Shown: one piece after another, positions 10,813-20,849 of the stretch
Layout: every line of letters begins with the position of its first letter
How positions within the stretch are numbered: the first letter of the stretch is position 1
Source of the DNA: Pogonophryne albipinna
Taxonomy: Eukaryota > Chordata > Actinopteri > Perciformes > Artedidraconidae
DNA length: 64,000 nucleotides
NCBI GenBank assembly: GCA_028583405.1
Contig: JAPTMU010000032.1
Coordinates: 186,001-250,000 of the forward strand
Direction: 5' to 3'
Translations under genes and position numbers: made by a program
The notes under the pieces: model-generated
The model's database searches: none
The model's input: only the letters and a program-made list of their open reading frames with translations
What the model was told of the DNA's origin: nothing

Positions 10813-11655
10813 TCATTGTTGTTCAGGGTCGTCTAGGTGGGTGCGTGGTGTCATCACTAGGGTAAACCCTAGAGTTTTGCGCTTTAACCCGCCTCCAGTT
10901 TGCCAACCGTTTTTGTCATCTGTCCATTTTGTTATCCTGTTACCTCTAGCCACTAATAAACCTAAGTCTCTCCATGAAGTCCCTGGGCCCCTAGCTACTG
11001 ATATGTGTGGCGTGGAACCTGGTTCCATTATCAAGGCAGTGGTTGATGGGACCCTAGCGTCAATTACAACATCCCCGTGTTGGTTTGCATACATTGAGTG
11101 GAACACTACCCTCTGTGGTGTCAGTCGATGCACGAGCACATCATAGTCTTTATCTGGGCCAGGGGTGTTCTTGTACTTTAGTGTAACGTGCAATGCGTCA
11201 GGTTTCATTACTTCTTGGCCATGTTGTGGGGTGAATAGCGTTAACAGGTGTTCACCTGTGTTTGTCACGTCAGGTTGTGGCATGTCTAGTGACCAGTAGT
11301 AGTTGGGGGTGTTTATGGATTTTTGAAGGAAGACCTGGTCTTCCACCTTTTCTCCGGGCCCTACTGCTCGCATTCCCCCTTTGACTGGTACTACACTGAT
11401 TTTTAATATTTCCATGCCGTCTCTCCCTAGCAAATTGACAGGGCAGTTTGAGATGAACACAAATTTGAGGGATGCCTGGAGGCCTGACCTTCTATCTTCC
11501 ATAAAAAGTGGCTTTGAAATCGACCTCTGATTTATGTGTCCATTTGCTGATTTTATAAACATAGTGCCAGTTGGTGGCCACATTCTTTGGACCTCTTTGT
11601 TCACTACTGATGAGTCTGCACAGCTGTCACATAAGAATTCTAATTTTTCCCCATT
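10813..11655 (-). pseudogene. pro: Retroviral protease region and linker, with active-site change and TGA
   Basis: This frame lies directly upstream of pol and in phase with it; the only interruption is the TGA at 10813-10815. The conserved protease C-terminal motif is present (CPVNLLGRDGMEIL). The catalytic signature, expected as Asp-Ser/Thr-Gly-Ala, reads Asp-Ser-Cys-Ala here (within LCDSCADSSVV, about 11606-11638). A glycine to cysteine change at that site should impair or abolish activity. The frame cannot be followed upstream of about 11655, where AT-rich sequence takes over. About 140 codons after the LLGRD motif have no domain I recognise and lead into the RT. Whether the TGA could be read through is unknown; a point mutation is the simpler reading. 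Confidence 0.75.
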
Positions 11656-11966
11656 GTTAATTAATTCAAATCAATTTATCTTTGATAATTAGTCAATATA
11701 AACTAAATTCTACCAGATGTTTAGTAAATCTAACTTAAGTTTGTTCAAATAATTGCTTAATACAAACTCAATTAAAATGAATAAATATAACACATTTTGA
11801 CTGTTTCTTCAATTAACATTTACTTAATATAATTATATTTTATTAACTCAAAATTTATTTAGAACTTTTTAATCAAATTGTTGTGTTTCAAATCTAATTA
11901 ATTATATTAAGTGTCACTTTGTTGCCACAATTTTATTAAGTAACTATAGGTCACAGTTTTTACAGT
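11656..11966. repeat. AT-rich insertion/replacement inside the ERV gag region
   Basis: About 310 bp of very AT-rich sequence with many TTAA and ATTTA words lies between the gag stub and the protease, unlike the flanking viral sequence. Its right end carries tttttacagtgtag, also seen near 2862-2875, so it may be a small transposon. Capsid and nucleocapsid coding sequence is missing here, so the insertion coincides with or replaced a deletion. I did not find terminal inverted repeats. Confidence 0.5.
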
Positions 11967-12469
11967 GTAGTGTGCAGTGGGCTTAATGCATCTGCCACTT
12001 CTTTGTCGATGCGTTTTTTGTGTCTCTCTTTCCCTGTCTTTTCTCTCTTTCTCTTGCTTCCTTTTTATTCTTTGTTCCTGCGCTTTGTGTTCTTCCACTA
12101 TCGCTCTCTCTTTCTCGCGGCGTACAGCGTCAACTGACCCTGAGCGCCCTGTCTCCTCGTCTGCTTTCACTAAAACAGCCGCTGCTATCATACCTTCCTC
12201 TGCTCCACCTGCCCTTTTATGGGCTTGTTCAGCCCATATAGCTGCAACCCGTAGTTGAGCTTCTAACTTATTTCTTTTCTTGCCTTGTGTTGTTCCAGCT
12301 GTTGCTACTCTCAATTTGTCGCTTAATTCTCTTACTGCTTTTTCTCCAGCTTCCCTTGGAAGCCGTACTGTTTATACCATTTGCTACAATAAATGGTGCT
12401 GCCGTGACTATATATTTCCATATACCTCATGTCCCCTGTAGCGGCAGGCTTACTCCCATCGGACCCCAT
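11967..12469 (-). pseudogene. gag: Gag N-terminal remnant
   Basis: In the element's sense the first ATG after the leader (12469) opens MGSDGSKP, fitting an N-myristoylation signal (Gly2, Ser6), as expected for retroviral matrix. The frame is lost by a one-base shift at about 12345-12360. The next frame continues with Arg/Ala-rich and then strongly charged Lys/Glu/Arg sequence (QEKERKDRERETQK) until about 11975, where it enters the AT-rich block. Capsid with its major homology region and nucleocapsid zinc knuckles are absent. The gag assignment rests on position, the myristoylation-type start and the charged composition. Confidence 0.6.
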
Positions 12470-12689
12470 GATTCTAGCTTGGTGTTCCTACTGGACAACG
12501 TGCCGGTCGGAACCTAATACCTAATTCACCACTACGTGTACTTCAACAGACCACAGAGTTTGTGTTAGCACCGTTAGGTTTCCACTCTGTGCGCTGATTC
12601 CACTGGTGACACTTTTACACACCGCTTTCACTCAATCATTCACAAGTGTACACGTCAATCCTCCTTTTAGGCGGAGTAGCCTTTCTCTA

Positions 12690-12905
12690 TCAACGTTTTA
12701 TCACCCTCCTTAACGGTGGAGAAACCGTGTCTAAAAGCTTTTAGCACCCTCCTTAATCGGTGGAGAAACCGTGTATTAACGTTTTATCAACCTCCTTAAC
12801 GGTGGAGAAACCGTGTCTAAAAACTTTTAGCACCCTCCTTAATCGGTGGAGAAACCGTGTATAAACGTTTTATCAACCTCCTTAACGGTGGAGAAACCGT
12901 GTCTT
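12690..12905 (-). repeat. Tandem hairpin repeats in the ERV leader
   Basis: Five copies of a unit of about 43-48 bp, alternating between two versions, each contain caccctccttaacggtggag or close variants followed by aaaccgtgt. The ACCCTCCTTA...GGTGGAG part can fold into short hairpins. The array lies between the primer site and the gag start, where retroviral dimerisation and packaging signals or an IRES sit. That role is inference from position. Confidence 0.8.
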
Positions 12906-13097
12906 ACCCGTTTATCTGTGGTCACTGGTCCGGTTGGATTCCGTCAATCGTGCCTAGGATGAGGGAGGTTGGACATATAAGCACCGGCCCGGCCACGAAT
13001 TCTGCGTCCCGGGTCTTTCTCGGGGTCGGCTGATGATCCCGGCTGTCGACAGACTGCGGCGTGTCGTCCCCTTCCTCCTTCCCGTCACGATGTGTTG

Positions 13098-13117
13098 GAT
13101 TCCGGCTCGAAGGACCA
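13098..13117 (-). promoter_or_regulatory. Primer binding site matching tRNA-Tyr
   Basis: The plus strand reads gattccggctcgaaggacca, matching the 3' end of vertebrate tRNA-Tyr (GUA) including CCA. Its complement lies seven bases downstream of the 5' LTR in the element's sense, the correct place for a minus-strand primer site. The match length (about 20 bases) exceeds the usual 18. Confidence 0.88.
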
Positions 13118-13124
13118 ATTAATG

Positions 13125-13558
13125 TGAGGTATCTATATTACTTTGTAAGGGTAAAACCCCAGCTCGGTTCAATATACCAGATCCAGTGAACAGAGAAGAC
13201 AGGACTCGAGATTTAAGTTTACTTGCCAGCAAGGAGAATCGGCGAGTGACATGCAATGTCACTCCTAACCAAATCCTACTGCCTTGTCTCCGTGCAGCCT
13301 TTTTATTCAGAAATACAATGTACATCACATGCATGAGGAAGTGGCTATGACCAACGCCTTAGTTGTCATATGGGAATCTTGTGACTCGCAGTCATATGGA
13401 TGTGTGTGTGTGTGTATGGTCCAAGGAACAGACTATAGTCTGTTCCTCTTCTCTGACCACGAGTCTCCTGTACCACATCTATGAGAACACATGATGTAAA
13501 CATATTTATCAAAACACATTATGAAAATACATTATTTATCCTTCAATAAACTCTAACA
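13125..13558 (-). repeat. 5' LTR of the ERV
   Basis: Same 434-bp sequence as 6810-7243 with one visible difference (13141). It begins TG and ends CA. In the element's sense this copy would drive transcription of the leader and pol. The base after its end starts gaaactg, the candidate target duplication. Confidence 0.93.
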
Positions 13559-14165
13559 GAAACTGCCTCGCAAAAGCCAATCAGCGGTGAGAATCTCAGC
13601 CTGTCGTCACTGACGTTAAAAAAATCAGAAAACGTAACAGCAGCACATAGAGCTCACTGTTCCTCAACTGGACAAATATCAGTGTTTATAAATGTACAGA
13701 CCCAAGTCTGTCTATGGCATGGTGAATATAGTCGCTACTTCTTTTAAGTCTGTATGATAGTGAGTGTGTTATCCGAGCAGCTACAACGGTAGCGGTAACT
13801 TTAACCACACTCACGATAACGTCATACAGACAGAAATAAAGCACTGGGCGAATTTGCGTCTATCCGCATCTTTGCTTTGACTTAACATGTAATCAGGACA
13901 CTCAGAAAATGTGCATCACGTCGGCTGTGAACGCACCTTTAGACGTGCTTCCCTGACTCAGTGACCACATCTCGTCATCTATGGTTACAAATCTAATCTA
14001 GTGAAATGGACACATAAGAATAAACCCTCATTTGACAAGCTAAGATTATCTAAAAAAAAAAAAGCAGATATACATACCATAAACATAACATTTTTGGAGA
14101 CTGAAAAATAAATCCTGTCAGAGAGCTGCACAGGTTGGTATCCCAGCTAATAAACATAACTGTAT
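13559..14165. other. Non-coding, nothing recognised
   Basis: About 600 bp with no open frame of note. Small A-rich tracts occur (14051-14064). The first seven bases are the candidate target duplication of the ERV. Confidence 0.4.
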
Positions 14166-15146
14166 CCGTGTTTCTCAAAGTGTGGTCCGTGAGGGCCCCC
14201 TAGTGGTCCGTGAGTATATTGGTAACATTTCACATTTTAAATAAATAAATACATTTAAGTTCTCCGCACTCTTGCGGGAACATCTCCGCAATGGAGCGAG
14301 CTTAAGTTATTTCGATTGCATGATATAGCCCAGCGCAACACCTTCGTCACACATGTTGCCACTCGTTTGTACCATTTTCAGGCGATTTGAAATCTGTTCT
14401 AGAAAAATTAGGCGTTTTTTATTTTATTTCAAGAAACGTATAAAACAAACAATGTATGTCTTTTATGAACATTTGTCCATGCTGGAAGTAGATTTAGATG
14501 TTTTAGGAGTTAGATAGAGATTATGATCTAATATATGCATCCAATGAAGCATTGCATGAAGTCTGTTGATGAATCAGAGTCTGTTGTTGGGGCTACATAA
14601 ACGTTTTTTTATTTGTTTTTGTAGGCAGACCATGCAGGCCAGCCCGGTGGTCACCAAGGTTCATGTTTTAATAGCATTTTTACAATAAAAAAGCCCAGGC
14701 GAGCCTAACATGTGAAAAAATGGCTTAGACTAGAATTAAACTTGGGCCTGCAACCATAGTTTTATTGTATTTTGTTTTGCAAATCCACAGCGGAGGTTTG
14801 TGCCGTACTACATGCGGTGTATTTTGCATATCTCAGTAGCCAACGATCTGTGAGTCTGTTGGCTCGGACATAAACTCCGTAATAAATGTAGTCTACATTT
14901 TATAAGAGGTGTAAAACCTGTGAGCATTTAAAATGCTTATTAAATCTGTATTTGTATTGTTGATTTAATGTGTGAACGAGGCGATATAGAGAAGGTTAAG
15001 CTGTCATTATTAGGCTGTAATTTGTTATAAACTGTTGGAGTGGTAAGCAGGTCTATTGTTTTTGAATATTTGTGGAGTTAGGTGGTCCGTGAGTGTTTTT
15101 TTATTGGTTAAGTTGTCCTTGGTATGAAAAAGTTTGAGAAACACTG
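14166..15146. mobile_element. Non-autonomous hAT-like element (longer relative of the MITE at 39655)
   Basis: The left end reads gtttctcaaagtgtggtccg and the right end gtttgagaaacactg, imperfect inverted termini of the CAGTG(T/C)TTCTCAAA type. The first 280 bp and last 90 bp match the 343-bp copy at 39655-39997; the middle 600 bp is extra. No coding region is present. Flanking octamers (14158-14165 and 15147-15154) do not match, so any target duplication has decayed or the ends are misplaced by a few bases. Confidence 0.7.
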
Positions 15147-15267
15147 CGCTAGAAGGACAAAGGTTTTCTTTCAGAAGCACGAAGGGAGAGTTCTGAACAT
15201 GTCACTGGCTGCTGTTGATGGACTCTAAGGAATTGTTAAATGAGGGGCCTTGATATAGTGTTACGCC
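15147..15267. other. Spacer with the first GTTACGCC target copy
   Basis: Short unassigned sequence. Its last eight bases (15260-15267, gttacgcc) are the first of three identical octamers that bracket the next two elements (the others are at 19751-19758 and 24609-24616). Confidence 0.6.
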
Positions 15268-16369
15268 CAGGGGCGCCGCCAGGGATTTTGGGCCCCATGA
15301 AAATATATCACATTGGGCCCCACCACCAGGCACAGGCCACTTTGTTTATAAATTACCTCGAGGGCCGTACCAAATGGTCTAGCAGTCCGTATACGGCCCG
15401 GGGGCCGGATGTTCCCCACCCCTGCTTTAATATAATAACATTAGTATTAATATCATAACCAAAATGTCTGTGATTAACATTTTGTTTACAGACTGATCAC
15501 TCAATGCTTCAAACTGTCCATCATCCTAAATAGTATTGAAGATTATTATCATCTGATATTTGGGAAGTGTGTTACATTTGAAATGGCAGAAAGTCTTGTT
15601 GCAACTTCCAGATATTAAAAGAGGCCCCTTGAGTTTCTCTGGAAATTATCAATAGTAGCAGTTAAGTGAATACTGTTCAAACAATACCTGTGTTTGTGTT
15701 TTGTATTGATTTCTCTGTTTTATCCTTTCATAAATGTGAGGACTAAAACTTGCTCAAACATTCTGGGGTGCTTGGAGTAAACAGGTTTTATTGCTCTGTG
15801 GGGGAGGTGTAGGTAAGCAGGACAGTGGGCTAGGAGGATGAGAGTACCTTCTGCTTAAGATATCCAGCATGGCAGGGAAGTCTACATATCTTGAATAGTA
15901 TATGTGTGTGTTTAATTACTTTGTATTAATAATAGCAGTCTGTGTAACCAGAAGCGGGTAATATATGAGGAGTAAAACCATTGTATTTGGAGTAAGATGT
16001 GAGCAAGGGAATATTCTTTAGACACAACTCAAGTCTCTGGAATGTGCAGAAAGGGTGTGTGTGTGGATGAAAGCTGCAGTAATATGAGACAGCTAGAGAC
16101 TCTTGTTTCCATGTCCTCTGCTGGCTCGCGCTGATTTGCTATGACCACAATTCCTCCTGTTTTGTTTTCTGCATGTAAGCCTGTTCTATCTGTTAGTTCT
16201 TTCTCTTTTTGCTCCTGCCGTCAAGATGAAAGGTTCTCCCGGCATTTGGACCAGAGCAGGGGTTGGGCCTACCCCTTTGGAGAAGTGTATTTGTATTCTT
16301 ACCGTTTATCATTAAAGCAGATTATTGTTTAACCCCTATCATGGTTGTTTTGGGTTTTCCTTCTTTTAA

Positions 16370-18408
16370 CCTCTTAAGCCCGAGGGTCCCCCCAGTGGAC
16401 CCCCCCCCACAGTTTTTTTACAAGACTATGTCTCAGGGCTTCTTAACATTTATGAAACTATTAATGTTCCATACCCTTTTAACACTAAGAAACTCCGCTA
16501 ACTGACAATGTGAACCATTTTTAGCTAAAAGAAACACAAGAGTAATACCAAGCCTTTGAATTAGCATGGAGCGAAAAAATGCTAACTAATGCTAACGGAT
16601 TTTGCACAGCACTCACGGTAGAAATGCCCTTATTACTTATCGTAACTGCACAAACAAGATATACGATTTAAAGCTGAGACTCCACAGATTACAGACATAT
16701 AATATCATCACTGTAGGACCCCGAATTGCGGAGCTATCAGCCAGAAATGAGAACGTAAACAACATCCGGTTTAAAAAATATTACAATAATTTCGTTTTAC
16801 CTTTTTTGATTTGTGATCAAAAGTTGTGTTCACCGGAATAAAAACGCCGCTCAAGGTTAATCCAATGTCTTTGTGTCACCTAGAAATTTTGACTGATAAT
16901 CCTTCATCATATTTATGGCAATATACTGGGTATAAAATGTTGCCGTCCAGGCGTGCACTTTCAGATATGCTTTGTTCGCTTCTCTATTACGTCCGCTATG
17001 GTAATTTTTACGTTGATTTGGGAACTGCCCATCGATTCTATTGGTTCTGATGGTTAAGAAAAAGGTGTAAATCACACGAATCGACCAATGGGTTCCAGAG
17101 ATATGGTCCTGCGTAAAGTATAAAGAATGCCAGCCAGTTTAAGTACATTACGCAGCCGACTTCATTTATTGTTTACTACTAACAAGCAGGCATTACAGCA
17201 GAACCCAGAGCGCACGGAGCACAGAGCGGACAGCAGATAACGGAATTGCAGTTTTATTGTTTATAGATTATCAGAACATTTCAAAGGGGACACAGTCACA
17301 TTGGATATTAATCTATGGATTAACTACATCATCGTTTTTATCGTTTTAATGCCATTGAAGACCAGTTTAGATCAGGCAAAGAGGAAGGTAAGCCATTAGC
17401 CTAGCGCATGCTAGTACCTAACTCCACTTGTTTTGATGTACGTTTTTGTTGATAACGTCGCAAGTTTGTATCTTTCAGTGTTGAGGTGGGCACCGTTAGA
17501 TTCTGTGTCTTTACGATCAAAAACGATGTGTTGGATGTGCAGCTAGGATAAGTAATAAGGGAGCTAGGATAAGTAATAAGGGAGCTAGGAGTGATTTTCG
17601 GTGCAGTAATAGGTTAGCATTTTTCGCTCGGGGCTAATTCAGATGCTCACTGTTAGCATTGTGGTTTTTTTGAAAAAATAAATGAAAAAGATCAGTTAAA
17701 TGAGTTTTTCCCCGTTATATGGATATAAAATATTCATAGTTTATTAAATAGTAAGGTTCCTTAGACGTTGTTTCCTGCAAATGACGCGATTTCGGTCCGT
17801 GGGGCCTATAAGTGCCATATAAATAAACTTGCCTTGCCTTGCCTAAGAGGATAACAGAGTATGTTCTTATATTTTATATTTATTTTTTTCACAACAGTTG
17901 TATTTGGATGGAATGAATACCTATAGTGAAAATTCAAAGTAATAAAATGATTTTTACAGTGAAAAAGTTCAAATGGAACTGATGGTTCCCAAATTACCCA
18001 GAGGTGAGTCCGCCTGGACTTTATTTTTCTAAACCTCTCTAAAAAGGTCAAATTTAACTTGTTTTGCATCAATCTTGATACAGGGTACTTATTATATGTT
18101 ATAGTTTGGATTCCTAAAGCTTTTAGTCTACTAACCCATCATTCAAGGGTGGTTTTTACTATAAGTAATGGTTTTTTTTTAGGCGGACATTAGAATTTAC
18201 ATGTTTTTACTATGTTCCATCTGAATTTACTTTAAAATAAAAACATCTATATTGATTCTGACACTTCTACATCCAACTCACAGATGTAACCTTGCTTTGA
18301 GAGAAAAGATGATTAATTTACCCCTTTTAGAAGTGAAGATATAGTCTTTGTTGTGTTAGTGGCATTTTCGAGCCTGAAACCTGAAAAACAGGCTCAGGGC
18401 TTAAGAGG
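16370..18408. mobile_element. Non-autonomous piggyBac-like element, copy 1
   Basis: The ends are cctcttaagcccgagg and cagggcttaagagg, inverted. TTAA sits on both sides (16366-16369 and 18409-18412), the piggyBac signature. No transposase frame is visible. A second copy in reverse orientation forms the outer parts of 37999-49970, and rearranged pieces occur at 60650-61730 and 62700-62815. A 24-bp unit is duplicated in tandem at about 17544-17591, where copy 2 has one unit. The reverse strand of 17777-17860 contains a tail word (aaggcaaggcaag...tatag) common in fish SINE/LINE tails, so another element may be nested here. Confidence 0.82.
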
Positions 18409-18785
18409 TTAAAACAAACTCATATATGATCGGCGCGGAGCAGAGATATCTGCCACAACAATTGACTAAAAGCAGTTTTTTGTTTTATATAGATCATTGG
18501 CTATGTGGGAAAATACTGTGTTTGAAATGTATAATTTAAATTAGATGTTAGCCTTTTGTTATATATATATATTGTATTCCAGTCTCCCTTCAGATATGTT
18601 AAGTGGCATGTCATTCAACACAATGCTGCTCACCTCCTTCAGTTGGGAGAAAATCTGGTTCAGGTTCAGCATTATGGGGGGACAGGGCTGCTGAGCCTAA
18701 AGATGGATCTGTTGGACCTGGCACCAGGGGGAGGGACAACTGATTTAGTATGAATAGGCGCTAAAAATGTGCCTGCATTTATTAA

Positions 18786-19150
18786 AGGTAGAATGGAGAA
18801 ACCAGCTCGAGTGCGCTAGAATTTGAAAGTACACAACCGAAAAAAATCTGCCCCTTCCTTCAGAGTTCCTTACAGAGCCCCTCCTCCAACACGCGCACAT
18901 GACCAATGAGGGCACGAGATAAGTTTGTGCACAGATGGAAGGCTGACAGGCAGTTAGGCCATCCAGTTATTTTAGCCGGGCCGGCTCAGATGATTGGTCG
19001 TGCTTTTTACAGCGCCACGGCTTCCACAGATGACATTTTTGTATGTATTTATTGTCAAAGCATTTAATATATTCATTGCTATCGGGATGTTAAGAGCATT
19101 CCATGGAATATAACACAAAGTGTTTCTGAAGTGAATTACCTACCATACCT
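18786..19150. mobile_element. Small MITE with TTAA flanks
   Basis: Flanked by TTAA at 18782-18785 and 19151-19154, with inverted tips aggtagaatgg and ccatacct. No coding capacity. TTAA duplication with short inverted ends suits piggyBac- or Kolobok-type MITEs; I cannot choose between them. Confidence 0.6.
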
Positions 19151-19767
19151 TTAAATATCAGCTAAAAGAGCAGTGAAATTAAAGACCTCTGAATTTTCTG
19201 TAAAGATATTAACAGTACTTAATGTCAGCTTAGTAAACAAAAAAACATTAGCTAACAGACTAATTTCCACCACTCATGGACCACACCCACCTTTTCTTGG
19301 GAAAAACTGGGTGACATACTGTCGCCCTTTAGTCCCTCTCTCTTGTCTTTCTCTCCTTTCTCTTCTTTTCTTAGAGCCTGACTTTGTTGGTCGTTGAGAC
19401 ATGGTACAACACACGTACGTAGGCTAAGTACTAGCATCCCTCCTCACATGCTTTCACTCTCTGCAAGTGCCGGTGCCGCACCGCGTTTGGAGGCAGGACC
19501 AAACCATTACATGTAAATAGAAGGGGGTGTACAGAGGCTTTGGGTAATTAACTTTTGGAAGAAAATAAGTTAAATGAATCGTAAGTTTAGTGAGTAATTT
19601 ATCAATATAACGTTCTATTAATGTTAATTATTGAGGATTGATTAAAGGTTACTTACATTTTTTTTCTTAATGTTCTGTTCATTTTGGGGCCCCTGTCAGT
19701 CACGGGCCCTTAGAATCATCCTAACTTTTCACCCCCTTACGGCGCCCCTGGTTACGCCCATAGACTG

Positions 19768-19776
19768 TATATAAAA
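19768..19776 (+). promoter_or_regulatory. TATA box near the element's left end
   Basis: tatataaaa sits ten bases inside the left end of the element and about 230 bp upstream of the ORF start. The distance allows a transcription start near 19800. This is a sequence match only. Confidence 0.45.
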
Positions 19777-19999
19777 ATGGACGTAGGGTCCGTGACGTCA
19801 CCCATAGGATTCTGCAGAGTTGCAGAGAATCCTAAAGTAGGCGGAGTCGGCCACTAACGGCTCGACAGTGACGTCAGAGTTCAACTCCCGCCTTCTCCCG
19901 CCTGCTCCAAATAAGGGCAAAGAGGCGGAGCCGAGGCGGGACCTGCTGCCACCGAGCTGGAAGTTCCAGAGCTAGCTGAAGCTACCAAGCTAAGCTAAC

Positions 20000-20710
20000 A
20001 TGCTCCCCATCTGCACACTGCCGTCGCATTTTACGTTTCTAAGGTAAGCGGACATGAAACTATTCAGCAAAACTATAAATAATAATCTAAGTTATTGAGT
20101 TTTTAGAATAATACTTCAGAATCTTAAAACCCCTTAACGTTTGTATGCAATTGTGCTAAATTTAACACTGGAATCAAGCAAATATTAATATGTTTGCATG
20201 ACATTAGTTATTTATATTTTGATATCAATTAACTATATGTTTAATACATTTAAGTCAAGCTAAGGTACATGTGATGGTAGCTAGTTAGTGCTCTTACCTG
20301 TGAGGCCTCCTCCAAACAGCATAATAACCAGACTGTATCATTAAAACTAAGTACCAGTTCTAGATCCTTGACTTTAGACAAACAATTCAAAAGACAAAAT
20401 GTATTTAAAGACGCCTCTTAACCTGAGATATTAGTTATACAGTAATAGTATTGACAATCTAAAAAAACTGAGCAACTCAACAGTCAACTTTATATTTCTT
20501 ATTGTCCAAAGCATTTATTATTTTCATTTTTCCCCTCTCATATTCAGTATGGACGGATTGAGACAGCGTGGTGTCCAGAGAGCTGCAGAGACTTCAGGGA
20601 GAAACCTCCGTGTGATGGACGTCCTGTCTGTTGGTTTGGAGAGGACTGAGGGTCTTTCCTCAGCGAGGAGGACCAGGCCTGATGGAGGAGCCCATGCTGG
20701 GCACAGCTGA
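20000..20710 (+). CDS. Two-exon small ORF (68 codons) in a repeat element
   Basis: Exon 1 starts at the ATG at 20000 and ends at 20043 with a strong donor (ctaag then gtaagc). The intron is 20044-20547, ending in a pyrimidine-rich tract and attcag. Exon 2 is 20548-20710. The split codon becomes Ser, and the frame stays open to the TGA at 20708. The predicted peptide starts MLPICTLPSHFTFL, continues MDGLRQRGVQRAAE and ends GGAHAGHS. It is Arg-rich with no membrane segment or known domain. An AATAAA signal follows at 20844 and a TATA box precedes at 19768. I do not recognise the protein. It could be chance, but paired consensus splice sites with an in-phase join argue for a real spliced transcript of the repeat. 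Confidence 0.4.
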
Positions 20711-20843
20711 TACCAACTGCACAGGCCTAGTCTGTCACGTTATTTGACTAAATGTGTTTATTATACATTTAATAGGTTTACACCTTCTGTCCATATGTGC
20801 TTTTTATTTAAAACATGTTTGATTAAGTTTTGGTTCACATTTC

Positions 20844-20849
20844 AATAAA
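20844..20849 (+). terminator. Poly(A) signal AATAAA downstream of the small ORF
   Basis: AATAAA lies about 135 bp after the stop codon at 20708-20710 and is followed by a T/G-rich stretch (ttgtatttgtatttg), the usual arrangement of a vertebrate cleavage signal. Confidence 0.4.

Larger units (their letters stand above)
6810..13558 (-). mobile_element. Class I (gamma/epsilon-like) endogenous retrovirus, defective, minus strand
   Basis: Two 434-bp LTRs (6810-7243 and 13125-13558) bound an internal region. In the minus-strand sense the order is 5' LTR, tRNA-Tyr primer site, hairpin-repeat leader, gag stub, AT-rich replacement, protease, pol, env stub, polypurine tract, 3' LTR. The flanks share gaaactg at 6803-6809 and 13559-13565, seven bases where retroviruses usually duplicate four to six, so one or more may match by chance. 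I see one difference between the LTRs (6826 T against 13141 C), which implies a recent insertion. The RT, integrase and GPY-type C-terminus place pol near gamma/epsilon retroviruses. Most of gag and almost all of env are missing, so the copy cannot make particles alone. Its deletions may predate integration. Confidence 0.9.
15268..19750. mobile_element. hAT-like element (CAGGGGCG termini) bearing nested insertions
   Basis: The ends are caggggcgccgccagg and ttacggcgcccctg, with CAG/CTG tips in inverted orientation. An identical octamer gttacgcc on each side is the 8-bp duplication typical of hAT. After removal of a nested piggyBac-like element (16370-18408) and a TTAA MITE (18786-19150), about 2.1 kb remains without a transposase frame, so it is non-autonomous or decayed. 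A second hAT-type end (ggggccggatgttccccacccctg) lies at about 15401-15424. A related fragment in reverse orientation is at 37140-37497. Confidence 0.8.

Noticed and set aside
12690..12905. Possible CRISPR array
   Set aside because: Units are contiguous variants with no unique spacers, the genome is vertebrate and the array lies in an ERV leader.
13091..13117. Possible tRNA-Tyr gene
   Set aside because: Only the 3' end of the tRNA is matched, and it sits at the primer-site position beside an LTR.
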